Shown piece by piece: positions 26,201 through 38,700 of a stretch of 64,000 nt of DNA. A model generated the notes under the pieces. The model did no database searches. It saw only the letters and a list, made by a program, of their open reading frames with translations, and was not told the DNA's origin. Source of the stretch: Neelides folsomi (lineage: Eukaryota; Arthropoda; Collembola; Neelipleona; Neelidae); the NCBI GenBank assembly GCA_034687125.1, contig JAQGBZ010000108.1, forward strand, positions 122,457-186,456, read 5' to 3'. The position numbers and the translations under genes were made by a program. Numbering within the stretch: the stretch's first letter is position 1; every line of letters starts with the position of its first letter.

Positions 26201-28868
26201 GAAATATAATTATCCCCGCGCCCTTTCTCTCACTAGGAATCCGTAAAGTCAGAGGCCTTGCAAAAAAACCAAATCCCATTTACTTCTATGGTACAGTATG
26301 GCACTGATACTCAAAAAAATCTTATTATCATTCCCTATGAAAACCCATATAAATATATATCCAATTATTCACACGTTGCATCAGTCATGTTATTTTCAAC
26401 TTTATCTAACTCGTGAGCAAATTGAGTGGGGAGAGGAGCGGCGGTCATTTTTTTCACAACAATTCTCAAGACCATTCCCAAACACAATGCGGAGCTTCAT
26501 TGAACACACAATTCGACGCAATGGGCCAAACGCATCAGAAGAAGATGAATGGGGAAGATGTAGAGATGGGATATTGTATAATAATAAACCCACGATGAGG
26601 GTTTTATAAACAAGTAAATGAATTTTGACTGACATGATGAAGATGATGAGATCTCATTTCTCCACAATGCTCAATTTACTCATTGGAGATGATGAGACAA
26701 TCGATGGGGCACGAAAGAAAATGAAGAAAGTGAGTTTCAGCTCCAATCCCATCCTTCTTGTGCAACACGCAATTTCCGAATCATTATACGACTTTGTTTA
26801 TATCACTTTCTCAATCTTGAGTCAGGACATTGAGGACTGATTGAATCAATTCATTCAATCTCGACCTCTACAGGTATGTACTTATCCTATGTACAGAAAC
26901 CTCCTTGTTTTATCATCTAAAGCCTTCTGGAGCCGCAAACTTTGAATCATCTCTTAATTACACTTTCTTTTCTAATGTTTTGGCATAAGATTTTGCTAAA
27001 TTGCTTAAACATCTTTAGCGCTTGTTAAGTTGGCTTTTATTTAATGAGAGATTGATGACGGTTTTCATTTGATGAAGAAACGATTTAAGAAATAAATATC
27101 TCATTAAGAAGATTATTAGTTAAACAAAGGTAGTTATAATGTTCATTCTCAACTGATCAATAATCAATAAGTTTGTTAAATTACATTCAATTCAATTCAA
27201 TGCATAATGTTTTTGTAATAGTATTAAGGTCAAAGCGTATGAGATTTGCACATTTGCAAAAATTGCAATAACGATGAGAGTAATAAAAATGCAGAATGCA
27301 ATAATTTTTTTAAAGGGAAAAGGAACGAAGTTTAAATCACTGCAAGTGTTTGCAAGATGCGTTTTTTCAATTTTTTATGAACAGAGTTCCAATGACATGA
27401 GACATGACTCTTGCTAAGCAGATTTGATTGGGAATTTGCATATTATGCAAAAGTAGTAAAAAGAGGAGTGGTGGCTGCAAGAGGAATAAAAATCGCTCTT
27501 AGTTACGATTAGTTTCTTGTTCGAGAGATTCATCGTGGAATTGTCAGGTTTATGGAAGACGTTGGTCGTTAGGGATTCTAACGATAAGGATCAGAACATG
27601 TGTGGAGTTTAAAAAAGTTCTGCTATTTAAATTCCATGTGGCCAATGATGAGAAATCATTGATGTGCCAATAAATGAATTTCTACACTAACTATAAGGGC
27701 ACGTTAAGTTTACTACAAAGACTACAAAGTTAACAGGAACTGAAAGGTGTGTTAATAAATTGGTGACAGGAAGAATTTCATTCAACCAGAAATGTCTTAT
27801 GATTTTTTCAACACCCTGGCAAAGATGAGTTATTTTCCTTCCTTATCACCGACTTTCAATCTCTGCTTCATTGCTATTTCCCTTGTCCCATTTCTTTTCA
27901 TATTCATCTTCAATATCCATCATATTCATTAGTTGGATTTATTAAAGAGTCGACGGCCTCATTGAACCCATGGGTTTATGAACTATCTTTTCAATATAAT
28001 AGGTAAAATACTAATGTACATAATATAATAAAAATAATATGGTATACAGATAGTATTGTAAAAGTACATATATTACCAGGTATATGGTATATGTAGATAT
28101 TGTTATATTATTGTGAATTACATTTAAAAATCATTTGGCAAAGGTGGTGGCATTTTGGCTTTAAAATAATAGGGAGTTAAATCTTTTAAGATCGTCTTCT
28201 CCCATTTTTACAAAAGAAAACCATTAAGGTGGATGTGTATAATGTGTAAGTAATATGCTATTCGCAGTATCTATAACTCGTCTTTAACGATTGTTTTTCC
28301 ACATGTAATTAATTGGCTCGTCATTCACTGCACTTGACGTGCACCATGAAAATTAAAGTTGTAAAAGAAGGGCAGTGCCTTGTTCGGCCCATTCAAATGA
28401 ATGCATTCACACAATCTCCCGACTCTCAAATTGGCTTCCAATAGGCAAAGTCTGGCAAAGATCATTAAAGAAACAGAAACTCTTGAGAGTTCAGCTCTTG
28501 TAAATTCAGATAATAGGACCAAAAACAATCATTGAGAGTTTGTAAATAAAGAAGGACATTGTTGGAGATGGAATTGATGCAAAGATCTTCAATTGTGAAG
28601 AAGATTTAAATAAGGAGCAAACAAGAGGGAAACAAAAGGATGAAAAAATGGTGAATAATTGAACAATGCGAACCATTTGGATTTTTCCAATGTCTTTGAT
28701 TTTAAATGTAAATTCCGTTCCATTTTATCACTCTTGACATTTATACACTTTCCCCTTATAAGTCTACTTCTATAAGTTCAATCGTTTGGAGTTCTCCCTC
28801 GTTAAAAAGGAAATGAGCTGAAAGGAGCTCATCATTTATGTGACTTGAGAATTGAAAATGAAACGCAC
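17259..28868. other. Long gene-free interval
   Basis: No coding exon with family support. Open frames of 60-103 codons occur at chance frequency. Notable structure: a perfect 18-bp palindrome at 18617-18634 (TATTGCCAATTGGCAATA), a MITE at 22120-22213 (separate entry), a diffuse AACTCACAATA-type tandem patch at about 22622-22680, a hairpin at about 24764-24797 (GTACATAGTA / TACTATGTAC), a GC-richer unexplained patch at 20220-20480, and TA/GTA-rich islands near 19880-20020, 21360-21430, 22990-23080, 23920-23980, 24520-24560, 25260-25330, 25850-26000 and 28000-28110. Confidence 0.4.
22120..22213. mobile_element. 94-bp MITE, 32-bp terminal inverted repeats, 9-bp target duplication
   Basis: Arms 22120-22151 and 22182-22213 are inverted copies (TACTCC..AACGTCAA.TGGGTTTGCGCGCTC) with three mismatches in 32. 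Both sides are flanked by the identical 9-mer CATACAGTA (22111-22119 and 22214-22222). A 9-bp duplication with long TIRs is typical of Mutator-like elements; an 8-bp reading would suggest hAT. The 30-bp centre has no coding capacity. The region is rich in CATACAGTATA-like words, so chance identity of the flanks is the main caveat. Confidence 0.75.
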
Positions 28869-28944
28869 CTTTGGTTGTTCGTTGGGATTCTTGGAGCAAT
28901 CGCCTTGGTTGTATTTTCTCTTTCGCACCGCGGCTTCGTGTGTC
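28869..28944 (-). CDS. Candidate small exon (unidentified)
   Basis: On the minus strand a pyrimidine-rich acceptor (TCTCTTCTTTTGAATTCAG, AG at 28946-28945) and a good donor (CCAAAG|GTGCGT, exon end 28869) bracket 76 nt that is GC-richer than its surroundings and open in all three frames; one frame reads HEAAVRKRKYNQGDCSKNPN. The plus strand here is also open and hydrophobic (LWLFVGILGAIALVVFSLS), which looks like an antisense shadow of a charged minus-strand exon, but a plus-strand membrane segment cannot be excluded. No family recognised and no partner exon found. Confidence 0.25.
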
Positions 28945-31900
28945 CTGAATTCAAAAGAAGAGACCTTTGTTATTAAAAGGTTATCGAGCTAACCTCACTA
29001 CGCTTTAAATGAGCTTAATGGGAGATGAAAATATAAGCCTTTCCTTTGTCTATAAAAACTTGCCCTTATTTCTCAAAAAAATTCGTGCAAGATGAAAGAA
29101 CCAAATCTTCATTTTAAGGAGTCAATTTTGAAATTGGTCCAATTCTCGTCTTAAACGAATGGCATTGCAATTATAGTGAATGAAATTGAACAAAAGCGTT
29201 TGAGTCTACGAAGCACGCGTTTAAAAGCATGTCGTTTTTTATACCTTACATCTTTACTTCATAAAATCAAAAATCATACAAGCTCACTAGAGTACAGGTA
29301 TATTATACTGATATTTACTTGTGTATTAAGAAAATTTATAACTACAGATATGTACGCAATTACACATAATTCTTTATATCTGTAGGTGTTTATTTTTTTA
29401 CTATACGTGCGTATTTAAAATGAAAGTAATATTTAAATTAATATGTTACTATTATTTACTGATACTCCAATTTTAAGATGATGATTTATAGCATTTATAA
29501 GAATAGGAGTTTAATTTGTGGGTATAAGAAAGCACTGTGGAATGAAATGAATGAGAAGAATGATTCAGTTGAAAAGACAAACTGGAAAATTAGGCATGGA
29601 TAAAAGTAGCTTGGAGCTTAAAGCAAGAAATGAACCATTATTATCATCAGATTGTAGGGAGTGAGCAAATTGCAATAAGGAAGCAATTTTAAACTTGAGC
29701 ATGGTTTCTGAATAGAACTCTAAATTAACTGTTAAGATTCTTAGATCTATAAAAATCCTCATTTTTTTATTTTGATTTTATATGTGTAGATCTGTAGACC
29801 TTAACTTTTTCACAAGTGAAACATTATACATATGTACACATACATACATTCTTGTATTGCATTGGTATATAAGTATTAAGTATAGATATATGTATGATAC
29901 AATTCCATATAAATGATGTAAAGATAAGTAAACAGGTGAGTTCTTAAATTTCATCTCTACCTGACTCGCTTCGTTTAAACTTTCAAATAATGACCCCTAA
30001 TTATTAAATTAAATTTTGTTGTAATTGATCTAAAGGTTCATTGGCCAGATCACTCTGAACTGATTAAATATATAATTGCTCTCGCAGACCATTTATTAAC
30101 AATAGGATTAAAATTACTGAAATAGCTATTGTATTTCTTAGCGTTAGTATTAAAGTTAAAGAGATTGTATAAAAATTATATTTCTTTTGAACTATTTTGG
30201 ATTACCTTAATGGTAAATAACATTTCATTGTTTTATAATAATAACCCATACTAAAATGGAAATTAAAGAAGAGAAAACCTTCCAATTAATGGACACATTG
30301 ACTGTAACCAGTTATAGCATCCAGAACGCATTTTCTTTTTTAACTATTAATGAGGAAGATATCATTGTTGCTAGTTAAGTAACATCAATTCCAAGTTTAC
30401 TATTATTAAAATTTATGGTGATGTCTTCTCTTTATCTTTATTTATTGTTATTATCTGTGTTAAAAGTTTTAAACACAGATAATAACAATTACAGTTGTAA
30501 TGCCAGTAGTAATTTTTGAATGTGTGTGAATTAATTTATCTTTTAATATTTATTACCTTGTGGAATGTTTAATCAGAATATCTAAATGTGTGCTTAATAA
30601 ATATTTTCATATTCAGCAATCTTTAATTTTATGAAACCCTAGGGGAAAGATTTAACGTCTAATTCTACCAATAAGCGTTTTATTGGTGTAGAAGTCTTAT
30701 ATTATTTTTAATTAGTTAAAAAATATTAAAATAATACTACTTTATTTCAATTAGAAGTATCAACAATGTAATAATGTGCCAATTATTATCAATTTTATAT
30801 ATTTAAGCTCGCATACCATTTTTCCATTTTTGTAAAATATTTTTCTTTGATAAGTTCACGTGTCACTTTTAAACTTTCTACAATTATCTGTAATACATAA
30901 ACGAAGGATTATTGATGTAAAATGAAATGCACAGATTGTTCATCAATTGAATTGTAGTTGAAATTTCTTTTTAATTCAAGTAAAGTGATAAAAAAGAAAC
31001 TATTTATGATAAGCAATTTATAAGATCTTCTTTAAAAACTCATTCACTTGAAGTATCTTTGAAGAAATCTTAAGCCTTTGTTTCTATCTAAACTATGTTT
31101 CTTCCTATCAACACTTGCAGGAAGTTATCTTATTCATTTAAAAACATTTCATCAACTTAAGCTTAAGTTCATGAACTTTAATTTTGTAGCTTTATGAATT
31201 AAAAAATTGTATGAATGAATATTGAACATATTATGTAGGATTAATATCCCATTAAGCCATTTATTATAAGAAAAAATTTAATAAAACTTAATGTTTTTAA
31301 ATTTTTAAACGTCTTTATTATTATTTGCAATGATTCTTAAATTGAAGGTGTTTAACTTCCACTTTCATTTAAATAATTCCTTCAACATTAAATGCCCATC
31401 TCAGTTCCATTAAATTCTTTCTCATTGTAATGAGTAATGAGCTTAAAGCTTAAATATTGAATTGAAGTTGGAAGATTATTAAATGGTGGTTTAAATAGGA
31501 GGAAAGGCGTGGTGGAGATGGACACGCTCTCTTTACCTTCACTACAATGATCTATAATGGGAATATTCCCAACATCCTCTTCAAATCAAAGTATGTGTAT
31601 AAATGATGAACGTTAATGTTGAAGTTAATGCTCAGCTTAAGGCCGTTTTTCCTCTTCATGTTTTCATTTTTCATATTCCACTTTCACTAATGATTCTAAT
31701 AATATTATCAACGCTGTTCTTAAATCATGTTCTTAAATGATTTGATGGGGAAGATAAAAGTCAAGTCCAGAAAACGGTTTTGTGAAGCCAACCAAACTTT
31801 CCTTTAAGCTCTTCACTCTTAGATGACTATTGTTTATAAATAATAATAATCATGGAGAAAATCTCTTCCTTGATCATGAACAAAAAATAACCCAACGTTG

Positions 31901-34900
31901 GTTTGGAACAAGAAAGGAAGAAGATTTTATAAAGAATAGGATCTTAACCATTGAGTGAAGATTAAAAATTTCATCTTCTATTTATAAACAATTTCTCTGC
32001 GCCACAAGAACCATTTTCCACCTCATAAGCATAATAATAAAACTCAATAAAGAAAACACTTGGAATTAAATTCCAAAGTGAAAAGAGGTAATGGGGATTA
32101 TTAAAAGATTATTAAAGGATGATCAAAAAACTTTTAATTTCTCAATGGGGAACTCCTTGGGTAAGTGCAGAGATTTTAATTCATCATTAATAAAAAAAAG
32201 TTGATTTTATTCCTATGCTCCAGTGACGCCTTTCCCAATGAGGAAAAGTTTTCATAATTAATTGTTCAACTAATGTACAGGTAATTTAAGATAGTTAATT
32301 GCATCGCTTAATAATTTAATTCATGTCCAAACTGCTTTTATATTTATAGTATAAATCTTGTAAAAGCTATAACCCAGTTGGAGAGGAAATGAATTTTACA
32401 AGTATTTATTAAAAGCATATCAAAGCCAACTTGGTAATTTACAATTGTATAAATGTAACTCGAGATCTAAACATAATTGGAATGGGTCTTGGGGTGTTAC
32501 GGCAGACATTGGAGAAGCTTGCACAGTTTGATTGTCATTCTAACCAGCTTTCTCAACAGACACATGTTGAGATTTCCAACCATGGTTTCTTGATTTCTAA
32601 GACATGGGCAAGGTACAAATGTAAAAAGATAAGATATACCATATAATGTAATATGGTACACTATCTGTACAAATGGCTATATGGTACATAGTGACTATTT
32701 GAGGCTTCTTGACTATCTTGAGACATCTTAAGATGTATCAAGAGGATCTCGAGGATCATGTAAAAGACGACAGGGAAGATGGGAGATGAAAGACAGCGTT
32801 GGAGACAATGAGATGAAAGAAGCTTTTAATTAATTCACACGAATTTGGGTCTTCCGTCTCTTAAGTTGATGAGACGTCCGTCCTTGTTGTTTGATTAAAG
32901 GTGAGCTGACTGAGCTGAGTGAGTTGGCTGAGGTTGGATCTGATTCGGCTTATCTTTTTTACACAACACCTCCTTCCTTTTTGGAGCTGTCAAGAGGTTC
33001 TAATTCTTTTATCCCCACAAGTTGTGTGTCAGAAAGTCAAGTTTCGTGAGATGAATCAAATGAGTGTCATTTGGGCTTTTTTTCGAGTCCTCCCTCTTTT
33101 ATTCTTTTTGTACCGTTTGGTTTAATTGAATCATTTATTTTACGATCTTGATCAAGGGGATGGCAAAGTGTCGTCTTGTTCAAAATCATAATAATTCTAC
33201 TTTTAATTCTACGCTCCTCAGCTTGACCCATTTTAATATGTAAGGAAATTTCACGCTGGAAGAATTAGGGGGTCTCTTGTTTCTTTTCTTACCATAAGAG
33301 AATAATAAACTTTGATTAAATTCTCTCTCCCCTTAAAATTGGGAATTGGGATGTGATGAGGAATTTAATTTTCGTAATTTGATTAAATTCCTTCTTTTAA
33401 CAACTTTGGTTTCTGTTTCTTGAATTTCTTGTTTGTGTTTTATTTTGCGAATTTAATCGCGTGGGATTGTAAATTCCCCCTTTGAGTCCGTCTAAAGATA
33501 TGATGAATTGTTTTTTACCATATAGGGAAGTTCTTCTCTTAATTCAATGTTAATTTTTTGCTCATGTTGTGCAATATGCTTTTAAACCGCTAATACCAAC
33601 AAATTAAACATGTCCGTATATTTACTATATATTATACACAATGTATTAATGTATAAGATATATAATGTATAAACAAATTCAGAAAATGTTCAAATATTAG
33701 TTAAAATCTTTTCCTATGCGCACCCAAAGCGCTTTATGTTGAGCTAACGAGGTTTGAAAACACGGAGCTTAATTTTCCAATTAATCATTCCTTTGTTCCC
33801 ATTTGCGTTCTTTTATTTATTAAGTGTTCAATCCGATTGTGTTCTTTTGTGGTTTCCTTGATGAGCTTTGAGGAACTTTTGTGAAAGAATCTGAGAATGG
33901 AAGTTGAGAATGGAAGCTCTTTAGTTAAATTCCGGCACCCCGTGAATAAACCCAATGTCAAGCTGGTAAACGGCACGATTCCATGTGCCATTTACAATCT
34001 TATCTTTATGGTCCTTAATACATATTATGTATTTAGGTATTGATTATCTCTTTAGACTTCCAAAGCTTCCGATGAGTCCTTGCACTCGAAATTCATAAGA
34101 ATGAGAATAATAATAAATGCAAGAAGTTGTTGGATGTTCCAATCAGCCGAAGGAGAAAATAACAATGAAAGGGAGACGCCGGGGCTTAATTTTTATTTAT
34201 GCCCACATTCTATGCAAATGCAAATAGAGGAAGAGGGATGAGGAAGGTCTCCACATCTGACGAATCAATTAGTAGCTGCCAAGTTCTTTAAAAGGATTTT
34301 TGTCATTAATAATCATCCCGATTGTTCTTTCCCGACTTCTTCGACTGAGTCAATTTCAAACACCGCGATTCATTTGTGTCTATTGTTACAATAACAGTCG
34401 TTGAAACGAAAAGTTCACGTTCGGTTCTTAACAACTAAAACACTATAAAACACTTCTGGATCTTTATTCCTTTACAATTACAATTCTCATCATGAGTCAA
34501 TTCTCTATCTTGTCTTGTTTCAGATCAGAATTCAATGTCGAAGTTTCCTGAACCATTTATCATAGAATTAAATAGTCTTCTTCAGAGTTCTTCTTATATA
34601 AACCATTTATTTAAGAGTAATTATTTTTTGTAGTTAAACCATAGAGGATACATTAAAGTTAAGTTAGTTATAGGAGTTAAGCCATGTAGTTAAAGGAGTT
34701 AAAATCATGTTGTTAAACCCATGTAGGTAAAGACCTTTGGCTAACAATCGTCATGTCAAGAGTTAATGCTACCTTAAGTGGGAACTTGTAGAATCTTCAC
34801 ATGGGCAGTAAAAGTAATTACTTTAACCCTTTGTTGTACTAATGTTGTATAACGAGAACTCCTCTTTATTTACGATTAAGAAATTGGGAGGGAAGGGCAT

Positions 34901-35350
34901 CAATTAATTTTCCTAACCTTTAATTAAAGATTGGCTTTATAGGAAAAATTCCCACCATTTGGTCTCTGAACAAGATAGGAAATAAATTGTTACATTTATC
35001 CAAAGGTCTCACAAGGGAACTTTACTTTACAATGTAAATGGATGAGGAAAAACATTGAGAATTTAATAGACCTCGTTGGATGTCTGACAAGGAGATAAAC
35101 CAAACGAGTCTTTTCAATACTGGGAAGGATGGAACTAAAAATTGCTGAACAAATACAAGCCCATTTTAGAATTAAACAATTAAACACAATTGTGGCCAAT
35201 ATGGCGGCAATGACGCAGATTTTGCTCTCACGAACCCAAATAATCTTTTTAATCCTTTTATTCCTCCTATCGTTTTTAAAGGTCATTTTTAACAAAACAA
35301 AATGGATGAAGGAATAATTTATAATACAACCAATTTAATAATTGTAAGTA
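28945..35350. other. Gene-free interval
   Basis: Very AT-rich, especially 29.3-32.4 kb. No exon supported. A near-perfect palindrome at 30444-30489 is listed separately; a 14-bp palindrome (ACATCTTAAGATGT) lies at about 32723-32736. TA/GTA-rich islands occur near 29290-29400, 29820-29930, 32640-32690 and 33600-33680. A repetitive GTTAAG/GTTAAACCATGTAG patch covers about 34620-34735. Confidence 0.4.
30444..30489. repeat. 46-bp near-perfect palindrome
   Basis: ATTGTTATTATCTGTGTTAAA is followed directly by its reverse complement (one base offset at the centre), giving about 22 bp per arm with almost no loop. It would extrude as a cruciform or fold as a tight hairpin. The lack of a loop argues against a microRNA; it may be a replication-error inverted duplication. 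Confidence 0.8.
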
Positions 35351-35737
35351 CAGGGTGAACCAGAGATCGATGCGTTTTTTAATAAATCATAAATTTAAGA
35401 TGGTTAATGATAAAAAAACTCATCCGATTTGACTCCCCTTGATTTCTTCATTTAGGGTCATATCAAAAAACCAGTCTACTTTGGTTAAATTGAAAGAGGC
35501 TATTAGCCAAAAGCATTCGCGGAAACCCCGGTTGCTATGTGCAAAAGAGGATGCGAGGTAACTGAATGTTGGTTGCAGAGAGATAATGAAGTAAATAGTG
35601 TTTAATTGAAGAGTTTGAGGTTTTACTTATATTATACGATGTATAAAGTATATACTTGCTAATTTTAACAAAATTCGGTTAATAATTAAAAAAGATATCA
35701 CTCATTAAAAATACGCATCGATCTCTGGACCACCCGA
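35351..35737 (+). mobile_element. Tc1/mariner-superfamily transposon remnant
   Basis: Terminal inverted repeats: left arm from 35351 (CAGGGTGAACCAGAGATCGA, then TGCG), right arm ending 35737 (CGCATCGATCTCTGGACCAC), flanked by TA at 35349-35350 and 35738-35739. Inside, 35423-35478 reads SDLTPLDFFI*GHIKKPVY, a broken copy of the C-terminal catalytic block of IS630/Tc1-type transposases (usual form SPDLTPLDFFLWG, containing the third catalytic Asp); the Trp codon has become TAG at 35453-35455. In another frame 35512-35590 reads AFAETPVAMCKR and CWLQRDNEVN, matching the terminal region of the same kind of transposase. Only about 390 bp remains of an element normally over 1 kb, so it is internally deleted and inactive. 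Confidence 0.85.
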
Positions 35738-35739
35738 TA

Positions 35740-38700
35740 CAAGCCAAAAGGAAAATGAAACTGAAATTGTTATTACGTAAATGGAGGCAAAGTCCTTTAA
35801 AAGGAATTCTGGGCATGAAATGAAAAAGTTCAATTATTTAGACACGTCAAAAGGATCGCACGAAAGGGATTTGATTTAGCATTTTGGTCTTTAATAATTT
35901 CAGGTGAAGCCAATGATTATCAAAGTTATGATTATGAACTGCGTTAACAGACCATCATTAAAAAGCAAATTGCATGAGAGTTTAACGGCTAATGAAAATG
36001 TCGTAAAGATGTCTCACAATTAGAAATCGGAATTTGAGCAGGTGTGAGGGGAATGAATTTCAATGAGATTCCAATGAGCAAATGAATGGGCAGAGGATGA
36101 GGAATTGGAAATGTATGATAGGATTGAACTCTGGGGGAGGAACCCACAGCTTCCTTCTAATACTCAAACAATCCATACAATGAAAGATTAGTGAAGCACA
36201 ATGCAAGGTAACTAATTGTAAGTTCCTATGCCCAGGTAGAGTACCTACCTGTATAGTATAGGTGTGCATTAGAATATTGTACAAGGAAGGGGCGAGATGG
36301 TTATTAGAAAACAGTTACTCTCATAATTGCTTAGAAATTAGATCAGAAAGACGAGAGGGAATACAGATTACACTCATTACACTTTCTTCGTACCTTCGTA
36401 CTTTAAGGAGGGAACTCTCTTTTTCCCAAAATCAAGAATCAAGAACATGATCTCCATACTTCATTTCCCTACCTTTGCGCTTCTCTTTCATCTACACTTA
36501 TGTATTTCAAATATGCCTTTTTCTTTTAAACTTCATCATAGTCTCAGTAGTACAATCCACATTCATACCTGAGCTGTATATTATGTATAGAAGATATGTA
36601 CGTGTTTTGTATATTTTCTTTGTCGTCTGTTCTCTTTCGTCTGTTGACTCTGTTCGTGAAATGAAGTTCATTTCAATGTTTTGAGACAGCGGACAATATT
36701 TTAACAATTGTTATACTGAGTGTTGTTTCATCACGTCCTTCGACCGACCACGCTCTGAAATGAAACTCAAATTAGGAATGATGAAGAATTCGATGTGGTG
36801 TTTAGATATTTTATAAAGTGTCCACTCCACACAATCTCTGTATATTTATAATACAAATACTTCTCGTAGTTTACAATCTCAATTTAATTCGCAAACTTTT
36901 TTACCTGTACTTGTATGGTATATAATGTATTTCAAGGCTTGTACTTTAATTCCAAGAATTTTCTACTTACTTTTACACTTAACCATGTATTTACAATCTC
37001 ATCATTAATACAAATATCGTGCAGAAGTTATCATTATTATTCTAATCCCATTTTCAGTAAGTTTATCATAAAGAATGAGACGAAGTGGATCGAGAGAATG
37101 GGTTTTATAACAATACAAATAAATAATATATTACAATACAGGTAGGCACATAAACTACATATACAGATATATCAGAATATTGTATTAGAATTGAAATGAA
37201 ATTCGAATATGTACAGATGTAATATTTTTACTATATTAAATTTAATATTATAATATGCAAAAGGAATTCATAATTTTGCCATTTGAGTATTGAAGGATCT
37301 TTTGCATATTTTTCATTTTATTGCTCCTTCAGTCTTGCAATTTATACACCTTTGTTGATTGTTATGCAGGGAAGTTGTTGCTGCCTCCCTTTGGAGATGA
37401 GAACGGTTTGTCGATGTTAAATGATCCATTGTGAAATGGTACGCCTCTGGACTTTGGAGCTGATTCCTTCCCATTTGCCCCAGCTCATATTAACAACGTT
37501 AACAACTGTAATGACATATTGGAATTTAAGCAGAATGGGATGGATGGACTACACCTGCTAGCAATTCCCACTATTCCAATGCTCTAGTAACTCCAATTCA
37601 ATTTATGGGAACAATGGTTTTCACGCGGTTGGGCCTAAACACGAATTATGAAAAAATTGCAAATTCCAATGTCATAACCAGATTTATTATTTATTAATTT
37701 GGCGATGATAAAGATAAATTGCTAATCTGCTACTGCGACATATTTCTTAACTACTTATTACACCTTTACAATTATAATAATAATAAGCCATTAGGCCCAT
37801 ACCACAATCCGGACCTAATGCGTGAACATTTCTAATTTACTCAGATTACATTTTCTTAATTGATATTTGGACCAAGTTGACGTAATCGTGAATATGGAAA
37901 AAGTGAATCATTACGAGCTCTACAATTACATGGGGCTTAATGAACAAATCGGCAATTTAGAGTAAAAAGTTAGTAAAAGTAATCAAATTTCTCGAGAGCT
38001 CACGAACTAAAGTGCATAAAATTAAGTAAAAAAATTAGCAAGGGAAAGAGTCAAAGCTGGATGATTTAGCATGATTTAGCATTATTTACATGTTTCTCGT
38101 GTTTTTGGTAATGGGATGAATGTAATAAGATTGGCGGTTTCAAAGTGAGCTCAAAGCCCTGAGACGCAATGGAAATTTTTTCGGTGGCTTATCTTGGTCT
38201 GAGCGTGTGAATTGGCTCAATGGAAAATCAACCAGATATTACGAGATAATCAAATATCAAATGAATGTCCAAAATGAACAACCTCCGGAAGTTTTTTTTT
38301 CTCACTTGTTAAGTAATGAAGTAATGAACATTTTAATGCCTTATGTATAACTAGTATTTCAATGCCGCTTTCGGCGTTCACTTGCGGATCAACTTTTTGA
38401 AAAGAAATTTTTTTAGGAATATCATTACGCCTTTAAGAATACATTTAAGAATATATTTGAGAATAGAGTACATTGTATAGGTTGTATCATTACGAGCAAA
38501 CAAAGAGATTTTAGGTAGCAAATATATAATGAGAATATCTAATGTAAATGTAATGTCTAGTTATAGTAAATATGGATGTGTTTAGAGTCTTAATATGCAT
38601 AAATGTACAGCAAGAGTTTGTGAGTTCTGCTTGGGGTGATAACATCAATCATGTGAATGGATCTCTCTGCATCCTTGAATAATTTATACAACGACAGACA

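Noticed and set aside
26298-26635. Overlapping plus and minus open frames of 103 and 77 codons
   Set aside because: No motifs, no splice pair, and length within chance expectation for a locally GC-richer patch.
30444-30489. Possible microRNA precursor
   Set aside because: The palindrome has almost no loop and no lower stem; a pre-miRNA needs a longer bulged stem with a terminal loop.
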